Source: Paenibacillus alkaliterrae (GTDB lineage Bacteria; Bacillota; Bacilli; Paenibacillales; Paenibacillaceae). From it: 64,000 bases of DNA. Within the stretch, counting starts at the first letter, position 1, and each line of letters starts with the position of its first letter. The stretch lies in the NCBI RefSeq assembly GCF_021532375.1, contig NZ_JAKGAP010000011.1, positions 62,001 to 126,000 on the forward strand, in the 5' to 3' direction. The notes under the pieces were generated by a model, which was not told where the DNA came from, made no database searches, and worked only from the letters and a program-made list of their open reading frames with translations. Positions 1 to 7,998 of the stretch are shown here, piece by piece. A program made the position numbers and the translations under genes.

Positions 1-1
1 T

Positions 2-250
2 GACTGGATCAGCTGCGGCTTGCGCCGCGGTGATCGGATTTACCTCGCCGTATGGCGCATTGCCGGCAATACGTCGGAAATTCAGTTGCCGCTCGAGAGA
101 TGGCAGGGTCGTGAATTGACCGTCACTTGCGCTTATCCGGCTGCGTCGCCCGGAACTGAGTCGAAGTGGAACAAGGCGGATGGTATGCTGCATGTCAGGC
201 TGCCTGCTACCAAGACGGCGAGATTATTTGAGCTTCAAGTTAAGAGCTGA
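2..250 (+). CDS. alpha-galactosidase (GH36-like), C-terminal fragment
   Basis: Only the last 82 codons lie in the window; the frame is open from base 2, so the gene begins upstream. The visible part starts with DWISCGLRRGDRIYLAVWR and ends in KTARLFELQVKS. This resembles the C-terminal beta-sandwich that follows the catalytic barrel in family 36 glycosidases, a domain that ends with a short strand carrying an ARLF-type motif. The parent enzyme would hydrolyse terminal alpha-galactosides such as melibiose or raffinose in the cytoplasm. No catalytic residue is visible, so the family call rests on this tail alone. The TTG at 20 is an internal codon, not a start. Confidence 0.65.
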   Translation, partial: DWISCGLRRGDRIYLAVWRIAGNTSEIQLPLERWQGRELTVTCAYPAASPGTESKWNKADGMLHVRLPATKTARLFELQVKS

Positions 251-252
251 AC

Positions 253-393
253 ATTTATGTTGTACTTCGGGACAAAGTAGCTTATCAAGAGCTCGGTGCC
301 GATTATTTAGGTTCGCGTGAAAAGACCGTCGATTACTAGGTTCGAAAGATCCAAGAGATAGGATTTCAAGTTGAACTTGATCAATGGAAATGA
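253..393 (+). pseudogene. transposase C-terminal remnant (tentative)
   Basis: Read in the frame of base 253, the sequence encodes a tail containing YQELGADYL and, after an in-frame TAG at 337, KIQEIGFQVELDQW before a TGA at 391. A pattern of Y-x-E/D-L-G-A-D-Y followed by a helix and LGY-x-V-x-L ends many transposases; IS110-type elements are my best guess. There is no start, no body and an internal stop, so at most this is debris of an insertion sequence. It directly follows the glycosidase stop, with no inverted repeats that I can see. Confidence 0.3.
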
Positions 394-514
394 GAAAGCC
401 AACTCAGCTTCTAATTAGACGACTACTGGCTTTTTTAGCGGCTTTTGTGCAAACGGTTTGTCCGTATTTTTCCTCTAGTTCGGGGAAACGTATGGTTGAA
501 GGAGGATGAAAAGG

Positions 515-1753
515 ATGCGCATAAAAATCGCTTTGTGGTTGCTGGCTATTGCGTTGTGTTTGGCCGGAACAGGAAACGCCGCATTCGCCGCCAAGGAAGA
601 CGCCGAGCTCCAAGCTGCATTTGTCCGGGGCGGTGATCTGTGGGTTAAGATAGGCAGCAGGGAGAAGAAGCTTGCGGGCGGCCCCCATATCTACGATCCA
701 AAATGGTCGTTTGACGGAGCATGGATAGCCTTTGCGAAGGGCGAGGCGCGACAAGAGCTATGGATCCTTGACATGCGGACTGGGCATGGCAGTCTTGTGT
801 CAGCGGAAGGCGGGCTTAACTTTCAATGGTCGCCTAACGATAACAAGCTAGCCTATCAGACCGGGCAGCAATTGCAATATGTGGATGTGTCTCAACCGAA
901 TACACTGCTTGAGACCGCTGAGGGCATCGGCAATTATTCGTGGCTGCCGGACGGGAAGGGCTTCTTCGCCTCCTCGCAATCGGAACTGTTGACCGAAGGC
1001 TGGACGCCGATCAGTTTATATCAAATTCCGCTGCAGCAGCTGGGAGATCCGGGAAAATATGTGACGGTTCATGTGCTTCCTAAGCCATCCGATGATTTTT
1101 TTGCCGTCGGTACGAGTCCCTTCAAATGGTCCGCGGATGGGCGCTGGATCGCTTTTCTTGCTACGCCTACAGCTTCATTATCGGCTGACAGCAATACGCT
1201 GTGCGTCGTATCCTCCGACGGCGTCGTGTTTAGAACGCTGGATCAGATGGTGAATCATGAGCAGTGGTTTGAGTGGGGCCCGCGTGATGCGCAGTTAGCT
1301 TATATCGTGGGAGTAGGACGCGAGGCCGGCAGCAATAAAAGACTTAAAGTGCTGAAAGTCACCTCCGGCAAATCCGGGATTTATACGCCGGAGGGCTTCG
1401 TCGACAACGATTTTGCATGGCAGGGAGCTGAGCACATCGTAGTCTCGAGAGAGATGGAGCTGAAGCAAGCGGACGGACTGGCCGAGCGGAGTAATCCCCG
1501 TTTGCTCACTGTAGAGCTGGCTAGCGGGAAGCAATCGGTAATTACGAAGCCACCGGACGCATTTGGCGATTATAATCCGCAGTCACTGCCGGAGAAGCTG
1601 TCTTGGGTGAGAAGCGATTCGAAGACCGCGAATGTCATCGTCAGCCGTCCGAACGGATCCAAAGCGAAAAACTGGCTGACGAGCATCGATCAGCCCGACT
1701 CCTATTACGGACAGATGCGCTGGGACAGCGTGCTGAGATTTTTGATCAGGTAA
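515..1753 (+). CDS. secreted TolB/WD40-like beta-propeller protein
   Basis: The product is 412 residues with a Sec signal peptide (MRIKIALWLLAIALCLAG, cleavage probably after AAFAA). The start is ATG 515: an AAGGAGG at 499-505 sits 9 nt before it, whereas the in-frame ATG at 506 abuts the same Shine-Dalgarno. The body repeats blades of the type W-S-x-D/N-G/N-x-x-I/L-A-F (KWSFDGAWIAFAKG, QWSPNDNKLAYQTG, KWSADGRWIAFLA, EWGPRDAQLAYI). These are typical of TolB-like propellers, which usually bind peptides or other proteins at the cell surface. It stands alone, followed by a terminator. The ligand cannot be told from the sequence. Confidence 0.75.
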   Translation: MRIKIALWLLAIALCLAGTGNAAFAAKEDAELQAAFVRGGDLWVKIGSREKKLAGGPHIYDPKWSFDGAWIAFAKGEARQELWILDMRTGHGSLVSAEGGLNFQWSPNDNKLAYQTGQQLQYVDVSQPNTLLETAEGIGNYSWLPDGKGFFASSQSELLTEGWTPISLYQIPLQQLGDPGKYVTVHVLPKPSDDFFAVGTSPFKWSADGRWIAFLATPTASLSADSNTLCVVSSDGVVFRTLDQMVNHEQWFEWGPRDAQLAYIVGVGREAGSNKRLKVLKVTSGKSGIYTPEGFVDNDFAWQGAEHIVVSREMELKQADGLAERSNPRLLTVELASGKQSVITKPPDAFGDYNPQSLPEKLSWVRSDSKTANVIVSRPNGSKAKNWLTSIDQPDSYYGQMRWDSVLRFLIR

Positions 1754-1816
1754 GAAAGCACGGGCTGAAGGAGCAGCTGGCAAGCGGCTGTGGAGGATGG
1801 AGTTACTCTTAAAGAA

Positions 1817-1858
1817 AGCCCGCGGGCGCATCAACAAGTGCGCCTGCGGGCTGTTTTC
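1817..1858 (+). terminator. rho-independent terminator
   Basis: The arms AGCCCGCGGGCGCA and TGCGCCTGCGGGCT pair with one mismatch around a short loop and are followed by GTTTTCG. It ends transcription of the propeller gene. Confidence 0.8.
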
Positions 1859-1881
1859 GTTGTAGAGCACGGGTATGGAAA

Positions 1882-1908
1882 GAAACCGGGACCCTTTTCC
1901 CGGTTTTC
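1882..1908. terminator. second hairpin with flanking T/A runs
   Basis: GAAACCGGGA and TCCCGGTTTTC form a 10-bp stem with a 6-nt loop 25 bp after the first terminator. It may be a backup terminator or act on antisense transcription. No gene converges on it. Confidence 0.4.
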
Positions 1909-2047
1909 ATGATAAAGCGCCAAAGCCTCTAAGCATTTAGCCAATCGCTGCGGGCATAGTGCATTCATCTTAGCATGAGCGGTCTCATTGTTCTATATAA
2001 TTAGGTATAAACTACCTTTTTTTTCGACAGGGTTGGGGGTGAGCGAC

Positions 2048-2953
2048 ATGTGGCTGGATTGCGCCATTATAGGCGGGGGACCGGCAGGTCTGAATGCGGC
2101 ATTAGTGTTAGGCAGATCCAGGAGACATGTGCTGTTGTTCGATCATAACCGGCCTAGAAACGCCGTGACGCATGAGTCTCACGGCTTCATAACCAGGGAT
2201 GGCATCCCGCCGAGGCGGTTTCGCGAGCTTGCCCATCAGGATATCGCCAAGTATCCTACCGTTACGATTAAGCCGGACAAGGCAATCGAAGTCACGCCTT
2301 ATTACGGGGGATTTCGGATCAAGACGAGCAACGGCGTATGGTTTCAAGCCCGCACGATTATTTTAGCTGCAGGGTTAAAGGAATTTTTGCCGTCTGTGCC
2401 GGGCATCCAGCGTTTTTATGGAAGAAGCCTGTTCAGTTGCCCTTACTGCGATGGCTGGGAGCTGCGGGATAAGCCGATCGCCATCATTTCGGAAAGCGCG
2501 AATGCGTTCCATTCGGCCAAAATCGTCTATAACTGGAGCAAGGACATCCTCGTTTGTACGAATGGAGAGAACTGCTTAAGCGAGGCGCAGCAAGGGCAGC
2601 TTGAGAGGAAGGGCATACGGGTAAATCGGCATCGCATTAGAGAGTTAGTCGGCGAGAATGGAATGTTAAACAGGATTAGATTTGAAAATAACGCAGAAGT
2701 GAAGCGGACTGGCGGCTTTATATCCCCGCGGTGGGATCAGGCTGTTTCTTTCGGAGAAGCGCTTGGCTGCGCGATGACCTCCCAGGGCGGCTTCGTAACG
2801 GATGCTTTCGGGCGTACGAGCGTGAGAGGCGTATACGCTGCGGGAGATTCCTCCATCATTGCGCCGACTCAGCTCATTATTGCCGCAGGCGAAGGCAGCA
2901 AGGCCGCGATTGGCGCGAATACGGATTTGACGAATGAGGATTTTTATAACTAA
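2048..2953 (+). CDS. thioredoxin-reductase-like FAD/NAD(P) oxidoreductase with CPYC motif
   Basis: This 301-residue flavoprotein opens with the FAD-binding Rossmann motif (AIIGGGPAGLNAALVLGR, residues about 6-23). It carries a redox cysteine pair FSCPYCDGWE near residue 140 and ends with the FAD-contacting GVYAAGDSS segment near residue 272. The architecture is that of low-molecular-weight thioredoxin reductases. CPYC replaces the usual CATC, as in small-molecule dithiol oxidases of the GliT/HlmI type and related uncharacterised bacterial proteins. I chose ATG 2048 because GGGGGTGAG lies 4 nt upstream; the 1988 ATG has no ribosome site and adds residues before the Rossmann strand. There is no thioredoxin gene nearby, so the partner substrate is unknown. 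Confidence 0.85.
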   Translation: MWLDCAIIGGGPAGLNAALVLGRSRRHVLLFDHNRPRNAVTHESHGFITRDGIPPRRFRELAHQDIAKYPTVTIKPDKAIEVTPYYGGFRIKTSNGVWFQARTIILAAGLKEFLPSVPGIQRFYGRSLFSCPYCDGWELRDKPIAIISESANAFHSAKIVYNWSKDILVCTNGENCLSEAQQGQLERKGIRVNRHRIRELVGENGMLNRIRFENNAEVKRTGGFISPRWDQAVSFGEALGCAMTSQGGFVTDAFGRTSVRGVYAAGDSSIIAPTQLIIAAGEGSKAAIGANTDLTNEDFYN

Positions 2954-3080
2954 TTCGGTTACATAAGGCTTATAATTGGGTATTGCTCTTGTATAATCAT
3001 TAAACTTATTCAAGGCTATGAGTGGCATCGAATAACGATTGGGATGTCGGAATCAAGAACATACCGACGGCTTCTGTATG

Positions 3081-3163
3081 CAAATGGAATTAGTGTATCT
3101 AAATCGACACTATTTCGTTAAAAGTCCTCTTTTCGAGCGAAATAGATACATCTTTTCCATTTG
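3081..3163. repeat. 83-bp imperfect inverted repeat
   Basis: The left arm CAAATGGAA...TAGTGTATCTA (3081-3101) pairs with TAGATACA...TTCCATTTG (3143-3162). Inner arms ACTATTTCG and CGAAATAG, plus AAAAG and CTTTT, extend the fold. A third partial copy, TTAGATACACATTTTCC, lies at 3194-3210. The element sits in the 280-bp gap between convergent genes. It could be a bidirectional terminator or a short dispersed palindrome. Confidence 0.6.
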
Positions 3164-3233
3164 GATAAACAAAAAAGAATGAAACGTCGAAATTAGATAC
3201 ACATTTTCCAGTTATGATCATGCATGCATGCGG

Positions 3234-3800
3234 CTATTCCTCTCGGTAATCCTCGACAAGAAGCTCTATAGCGCCTGTCTCCGGATGAATGACGAAGCCA
3301 TGCACCGGAATGGATTTCGGGAACAAGGGATGTTTGCGGATCATCTTCACGCTGTGCATGACACCCTCTTCCGGGCTGTGGAAGCCGCGCAGGAATTTAT
3401 CCATGCGGATGCCGGAGTTCTCAAGCGTCTCAATCGCCAGCGGATCAACCCCGTATTCGGTGAATTTGCTGACCATAGCCTGCGTATCGAGATTCGTCAT
3501 CCCGCAGCCATGGTGGCCGATCACAAGCATTTCGCGCGCGCCAAGCTCGTAGACCGCGACAAGGATGCTGCGCATCGCGCTCCCGAACGGCTGGGTCAGG
3601 ATCGCGCCTGCATTTTTGATAAACTTGGCGTCGCCGTTTTTTATATTCAATGCTTTGGGCAACAGCTCGACGAGTCTTGTGTCCATACATGTGAGCACGA
3701 CAATTTTTTTCTCAGGGAATTTATCAGTCAAATAGGCCTCGTACTGCTTCTCTTCGACAAACTGCTTGTTATACTCTAAAATATGCGGAATGATGGACAT
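3234..3800 (-). CDS. beta-class carbonic anhydrase
   Basis: The enzyme interconverts CO2 and bicarbonate in the cytoplasm. The 188-residue protein has the beta-class zinc site CxDxR (VVLTCMDTRL, residues about 35-44) and the second metal motif HxxC (VIGHHGCGM, about 92-100). Its length is that of the short, Mycobacterium-type group. The start was placed at 3800, giving MSIIPH: GGGAGGG lies 6 nt upstream, while the ATG five codons earlier overlaps that ribosome site. It is transcribed alone and convergent with the flavoprotein gene. Confidence 0.95.
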   Translation of the reverse strand: MSIIPHILEYNKQFVEEKQYEAYLTDKFPEKKIVVLTCMDTRLVELLPKALNIKNGDAKFIKNAGAILTQPFGSAMRSILVAVYELGAREMLVIGHHGCGMTNLDTQAMVSKFTEYGVDPLAIETLENSGIRMDKFLRGFHSPEEGVMHSVKMIRKHPLFPKSIPVHGFVIHPETGAIELLVEDYREE

Positions 3801-4078
3801 CGGTTTCCCTCCCATTGTGAAGCTTTTTATCTATTTCTATCTATTATTCATAGAAATGCTTGTATAGTCAACTGCCTGCAAGAAGAAAATGCTCGGTTTT
3901 CTTCCATCCAATGTAAAGAAGGCGGCATCCCTGATATATAACGGTCGATGCCTCTTCGTGATTAATTGTGCTTCGTCATATCCGACGCATGTATGATATG
4001 ATTTCAAATAGATAGCAAGAAACTGCCATTTTTAAAAATGATAAATGTTTCATGTTTATGCGAAAGGAGTCATTTATT

Positions 4079-4399
4079 TTGGGAGATCAGCATTTCAAAG
4101 AAACGGTTGAGCTAACCTTGAAGGTAATCGGCGGCAAGTGGAAGCCCGTTATCCTATGCCATCTGACTGAGGGGACGCACCGCTTCGGCGAATTGAAGAG
4201 GGAGATGCCGGCGATTACGCAAAAAATGCTAACGCAGCAGTTGCGAGAGCTGGAGGAAGACGCGATTATTGATCGCAAAGTTTATTCGCAAGTGCCGCCT
4301 AAGGTAGAGTATTCTTTAACGCAGTATGGATCAACCGTCAAGGAGCTGCTGAATGTCATGTCCGAGTGGGGCGAGAAGCATCAACAGAGGGATGAATAA
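4079..4399 (+). CDS. hxlR: HxlR-family winged-helix regulator of the hxl operon
   Basis: This 106-residue DNA-binding protein has the HxlR core GGKWKPVILCHL, RFGELKREMPAITQKMLTQQLRELEED and PPKVEYSLTQYG. In Bacillus subtilis HxlR activates hxlAB in response to formaldehyde, and here the gene lies just upstream of the same two genes. The start is TTG 4079: AAAGGAG at 4063-4069 precedes it by 9 nt, and the ATGs at 4052 and 4058 lie before that site. The N-terminal cysteine-lysine pair that senses formaldehyde in B. subtilis (FNCEKE) reads FKETVE here. The only cysteine is in VILCHL. The sensing mechanism must therefore differ, or the inducer does. Confidence 0.88.
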   Translation: MGDQHFKETVELTLKVIGGKWKPVILCHLTEGTHRFGELKREMPAITQKMLTQQLRELEEDAIIDRKVYSQVPPKVEYSLTQYGSTVKELLNVMSEWGEKHQQRDE

Positions 4400-4431
4400 T
4401 ATGATCAAAAATGATTGGAATCGCTCCGCAT

Positions 4432-4471
4432 AGTACCCAAACGGGTACTGCGTTACATGAAAGTGCGTACT
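4432..4471. promoter_or_regulatory. candidate HxlR operator upstream of hxlA
   Basis: A perfect inverted repeat AGTACCC-AAAC-GGGTACT spans 4432-4449. A half-copy GCGTACTG starts at 4464, 21 bp after GGGTACTG at 4443, which is two helical turns. HxlR/YodB-family sites are built from TACT/AGTA half-sites. The position between hxlR and hxlA fits an activator site. A second inverted pair, TTGACTGA (4479-4486) and TCAGTCAA (4508-4515), lies between it and the ribosome site. I could not fix a convincing -35/-10 pair. Confidence 0.55.
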
Positions 4472-4542
4472 GTTTTTTTTGACTGAGAGTATCTAGAATA
4501 AGGGTTGTCAGTCAAACAAAACCTATGAGGAGTGAACGATAA

Positions 4543-5175
4543 ATGAAATTGCAATTAGCGTTAGACCTTGTCGATATCCCGGGAGCCATTGAAGTCGTGA
4601 AGGAAGTCGAGCCGTTCGTCGATGTTGTGGAAATCGGTACTCCGATCGTTATTAACGAAGGCTTGCATGCGGTAAAAGCGCTCAAGGAGGCTTTTCCTAA
4701 CATGACCGTGCTTGCCGATTTAAAAATCATGGATGCAGGCGGCTACGAGGTGATGAAAGCTTCCGCGGCCGGTGCGGATATCGTTACGATTCTTGGCGTA
4801 GCGGAGGACGCGAGTATCAAGGGTGCGGTTGAAGAAGCGAGGAAGCAAGGCAAACAAATTTTGGTCGACATGATTGCCGTGAAAAATCTTGAGGAGCGCG
4901 CAGCGGAAGTCGATTCCTTCGGCGTTGATTATATCTGCGTTCATACGGGCTATGATCTTCAAGCAGCCGGCCAAAACTCCTTTGAAGACCTTCGTACGAT
5001 CAAAGCCGTTGTCAAAAACGCGAAAACAGCCATTGCCGGCGGGATCAAGCTAAGCACGCTGCCCGAAGTTGTCGCGGCTTCGCCGGATCTGGTTATCGTT
5101 GGCGGCGGCATTACGGGCCAAGCGGATATGAAAGCGGCAGCCGCTGAGATGAAGCAGCTTATCGCGCAAGGATAA
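4543..5175 (+). CDS. hxlA: 3-hexulose-6-phosphate synthase
   Basis: HxlA condenses formaldehyde with ribulose 5-phosphate, the first step of the ribulose monophosphate pathway. The 210-residue protein is a single OMP-decarboxylase-like barrel with the expected blocks: LQLALDLVD at the N-terminus, EIGTPIVINEG (about 30-40), LADLKIMDAGGYE (about 58-70, the Lys and Asp of the active site), VDYICVHTGYD and AIAGGIKLSTLP. This is full length for the family. GAGG lies a few nt before ATG 4543. The gene overlaps hxlB by one base, so the two are translationally coupled and form a formaldehyde-detoxification operon under the adjacent HxlR. Confidence 0.96.
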   Translation: MKLQLALDLVDIPGAIEVVKEVEPFVDVVEIGTPIVINEGLHAVKALKEAFPNMTVLADLKIMDAGGYEVMKASAAGADIVTILGVAEDASIKGAVEEARKQGKQILVDMIAVKNLEERAAEVDSFGVDYICVHTGYDLQAAGQNSFEDLRTIKAVVKNAKTAIAGGIKLSTLPEVVAASPDLVIVGGGITGQADMKAAAAEMKQLIAQG

Positions 5176-5741
5176 TGGAACGCATGACGACGACTCCTTA
5201 CGTTGCTGCGATCTTGAACGAGTTGAATCGTGCTGAGGATCAGCTTGCGGATGAGCAAGTAGAGCAATTGGCGGCTAGCATTACTGCGGCTGATCGCATC
5301 TTCGTTGCCGGCGCGGGACGCTCCGGGCTGATGATGCGCGCCTTCGCCATGCGGCTCATGCATCTTGGCCTGGACGCGTACGCGGTAGGCGACACGGTTA
5401 CCCGGAGCTTTAAGAAGGGCGATCTGTTTATCATTGGATCAGGCTCGGGAGAGACCAAATCCATCGTGCCGATGGCGGAGAAGGCTCGCAGCCTTGGCGG
5501 GACGGTCGCCGCTCTGACGCTGTCTCCCTTCTCTGCAATCGGTCGGCTGGCGGATATCGCGGTCCGTCTGCCCGGCGCTCCGAAGGATCACGCGGACAAT
5601 GAGGAAGCGACGATTCAGCCGATGGGCTCGCTCTTCGAGCAAATGCTGCTGCTCGTATGCGATGCCATTGTATTACGGCTAATGGAGATGCAGGATTTGC
5701 GGGGCAAGACGATGTACGGCAATCATGCTAATTTAGAGTAA
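5175..5741 (+). CDS. hxlB: 6-phospho-3-hexuloisomerase
   Basis: HxlB isomerises 3-hexulose 6-phosphate to fructose 6-phosphate, feeding fixed formaldehyde carbon into glycolysis. The 188-residue protein is one SIS domain: FVAGAGRSGLMMRAFAMRLMHLG (about 36-58) and LFIIGSGSGETKSI (about 77-90) form the sugar-phosphate site, and the helical tail ends in LRGKTMYGNHANLE, as is usual for the family. Its ATG shares a base with the hxlA stop (TAATG). A hairpin at 5772-5817 closes the operon. In non-methylotrophs this pair serves detoxification and ribulose/ribose balance. Confidence 0.96.
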   Translation: MERMTTTPYVAAILNELNRAEDQLADEQVEQLAASITAADRIFVAGAGRSGLMMRAFAMRLMHLGLDAYAVGDTVTRSFKKGDLFIIGSGSGETKSIVPMAEKARSLGGTVAALTLSPFSAIGRLADIAVRLPGAPKDHADNEEATIQPMGSLFEQMLLLVCDAIVLRLMEMQDLRGKTMYGNHANLE

Positions 5742-5771
5742 CCAATATGATGTAAGCAGGTACCTGTATAC

Positions 5772-5817
5772 AAGAGACTGCCCGACACGGCCATTTTCGG
5801 CCCGCGGGCAGTCTCTT
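5772..5817. terminator. hairpin ending the hxl operon
   Basis: A perfect 13-bp stem, AAGAGACTGCCCG and CGGGCAGTCTCTT, encloses a 20-nt loop with its own GGCC pairing. There is no clean T-run, but the stem is strong and the position is right after hxlB. Confidence 0.65.
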
Positions 5818-5830
5818 CTGATATATAAGC

Positions 5831-6106
5831 ATGGATAACGGCGTCAGCCGGTGTAGCCTACATCTAATGTACCAATTCAGACCCTATGCAGTTGTAGAAA
5901 ATATTATTGTAGATAAAAACCTGAGAGGGAGTGGAATCGGTAAAAAACTGTTAGAGCATGTGGAACAATTATGTATCTCAAAATGCTGTACGAAGATTAT
6001 GTTACTAAGCGGTGCAAATAGGATTGCTGCACATGAGTTCTTCACGAAATATGGATATAGCGGAGTTGTCAGCAAAGGATTTAAAAAATATATTCCGATA
6101 ACTTGA
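5831..6106 (+). pseudogene. GNAT acetyltransferase, N-terminally truncated
   Basis: The readable protein begins abruptly at GVSRCSLHLMYQFRPYAVVENIIVD and continues through the acetyl-CoA-binding loop LRGSGIGKKLLEHVEQLC to a normal GNAT C-terminus (AHEFFTKYGYSGVVSKGFKKYI). Intact relatives have about 45-50 residues (two strands and two helices) before the CSL strand. Here that part is absent and replaced by the hxl terminator region. There is no ribosome site before the ATG at 5831. I read this as the surviving 3' two-thirds of a gene, probably cut by a deletion. A short, independently made protein is not excluded. Confidence 0.6.
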
Positions 6107-6141
6107 TTCAACTAACGAAGAACTATAGCTTAATAAACATA

Positions 6142-6294
6142 ATGAAAAGGCAGTCAATTTATGGTATGAGAGAATTCGATAGGGGTTTAGAAGGACCCGG
6201 CGAAAGAATTCGAGAAAATACCTTTGTCGCCTTCATTCATGAACGAATTGTCGGGTACATAAAAGGGCGCCTTCTATGTATGGATAGGGTATAA
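6142..6294 (+). pseudogene. possible second acetyltransferase fragment
   Basis: Fifty codons from ATG 6142 include RENTFVAFIHERIVGYIKGRL. This looks like the second and third strands of a GNAT fold (V-A-x-x-x-x-x-I-V-G-Y-I). The frame then stops, with no CoA-binding loop. It follows the truncated GNAT at 5831, so the stretch 5830-6295 may hold debris of two related genes. The match is short and could be chance. Confidence 0.25.
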
Positions 6295-6382
6295 TATATA
6301 GGCAGAAGTAAACCCTAATAAGAGCTTCCTTGTGTTGATATGAAAAGAAAAACCTAAGATACAAAAGAAAAAAGGAGATACG

Positions 6383-7858
6383 ATGACAGAGAAAAAAGCA
6401 ATTACAGAAACAGGATGGAATTTCGACAACAGTTATGCTCGTCTGCCGAAATCAGTTTTTACCAGACAAGACCCCACCCCTGTACGCTCACCGAAGTTGA
6501 TCATTCTTAATGATCCGTTGGCAACATCCCTGGGGTTGAACGTCGAGGCGCTGCAAAGCAATGATGGCGTAGCGGTGCTTGCTGGCAACCAGATTCCTGA
6601 AGGCGCTCTGCCTCTTGCTCAAGCTTATGCAGGGCATCAATTCGGGCATTTCACCTTGTTAGGGGACGGCCGGGCTCTGCTGCTTGGCGAACAGATCACT
6701 CCGCCAGGTGAGCGGTTCGATATTCAGCTTAAGGGTTCAGGAAGAACGCCATACTCCCGCCGAGGCGATGGTCGTGCTGCACTTGGACCGATGCTGCGCG
6801 AATACATCATCAGTGAAGCGATGCATGCGCTTGGTATTGCTACCACCCGCAGTCTGGCGGTGGTGACAAGCGGTGAGACAGTAATCCGCGAAACCGGGCA
6901 GCCTGGTGCAATTCTGACCCGCGTGGCTGCCAGCCATCTGCGCGTCGGCACCTTTCAATACGTTTCAAATTGGGGCACTGCACAGGATCTCCAGGCACTG
7001 GCTGATTACACATTGCAAAGACATTTTCCAGAAGTTGACGCAGATGAGAACCGCTATCTTTTCCTGCTTCAGGAAGTGATCAAGCGTCAGGCCGGGCTGA
7101 TTGCCAAATGGCAGCTCGTTGGCTTTATTCACGGGGTGATGAACACCGACAACATGGCCCTTAGCGGGGAAACCATTGATTATGGTCCTTGCGCCTTCAT
7201 GGATGCCTATGACCCGGCAACGGTATTCAGTTCCATTGACATGCATGGCCGCTATGCCTATGGCAATCAGCCGCCTATTGCCGCGTGGAATCTCGCGAGA
7301 TTTGCTGAAACCCTGTTGCCGCTGCTGCATGAGGGCGAGGAGCAGGCTGTCGAACTGGCCGAGGATGCGATTTCGGATTTTACCGAGCTGTATCACCGTA
7401 ATTGGCTTGCGGGAATGAGGGGAAAACTGGGAATCTTTAACGAAGAGCAAGAGGATGAATCCCTTATTGAAGGCCTGCTCAATATGATGCAGAAGTATAG
7501 TGCGGACTACACCAATACCTTCCGCGCATTAACTTTTGATAAGCCTGAAGATACGGTTCTGTTCGGCGCCACGGAATTTGCTCAGTGGCATGAGCTGTGG
7601 CAGGCGAGACTAGCCAGGCAGCAGGAACCAAAAGCCTCCTCGCATCAGTTGATGCGCGTAAGCAATCCCGCACTAATTCCTCGCAACCACCGGGTAGAAG
7701 ACGCACTGGAAGCCGCGGTGAAACAAGGAGACTACAGCGTGATGGAGCGGCTTCTTGATGTTCTTTCGAGTCCCTATGAGCACTCCCCCGAACAGGCTGA
7801 TTACTCCACGCTGCCTGCGCTATCAACCAGTCCTTACCGAACCTTTTGTGGTACCTGA
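6383..7858 (+). CDS. selO: protein adenylyltransferase SelO (YdiU family)
   Basis: SelO is a pseudokinase that transfers AMP from ATP to Ser, Thr or Tyr of proteins and has been linked to oxidative-stress responses. The 491-residue protein shows the family blocks: [13 protein letters not shown] at the N-terminus, [23 protein letters not shown] (about 82-104), the ATP-binding [35 protein letters not shown] split across 114-148, [25 protein letters not shown] (about 250-275) with the metal-binding Asn and Asp, and the terminal TFCGT. The terminal cysteine takes the place of the selenocysteine in some homologues. AAAGGAG lies 6-7 nt before ATG 6383. It is monocistronic. Confidence 0.95.
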   Translation: MTEKKAITETGWNFDNSYARLPKSVFTRQDPTPVRSPKLIILNDPLATSLGLNVEALQSNDGVAVLAGNQIPEGALPLAQAYAGHQFGHFTLLGDGRALLLGEQITPPGERFDIQLKGSGRTPYSRRGDGRAALGPMLREYIISEAMHALGIATTRSLAVVTSGETVIRETGQPGAILTRVAASHLRVGTFQYVSNWGTAQDLQALADYTLQRHFPEVDADENRYLFLLQEVIKRQAGLIAKWQLVGFIHGVMNTDNMALSGETIDYGPCAFMDAYDPATVFSSIDMHGRYAYGNQPPIAAWNLARFAETLLPLLHEGEEQAVELAEDAISDFTELYHRNWLAGMRGKLGIFNEEQEDESLIEGLLNMMQKYSADYTNTFRALTFDKPEDTVLFGATEFAQWHELWQARLARQQEPKASSHQLMRVSNPALIPRNHRVEDALEAAVKQGDYSVMERLLDVLSSPYEHSPEQADYSTLPALSTSPYRTFCGT

Positions 7859-7929
7859 TATAAATGCATTGATCCTGCCGAAGAGTTCATGAAGCGGTTG
7901 GAGAAGTAGACTTTGAAGATTAGCTAATG

Positions 7930-7970
7930 ATCGCCTTATTTCTGCTCTCCTAGAGCAGGGACAGGGCGAT
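7930..7970. terminator. bidirectional hairpin between convergent genes
   Basis: The outer arms ATCGCC/GGCGAT and the inner arms CTGCTCT/AGAGCAG form a two-part hairpin between selO and the convergent GbsR-like gene. T-rich sequence follows on both strands. Confidence 0.55.
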
Positions 7971-7998
7971 TTGCATTTTCTTTTGCCATTCTTATGGT

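Noticed and set aside
3228..3779. Long plus-strand frame opposite the carbonic anhydrase gene
   Set aside because: It is the antisense shadow of a protein with intact zinc motifs, and its own translation has no recognisable domain.
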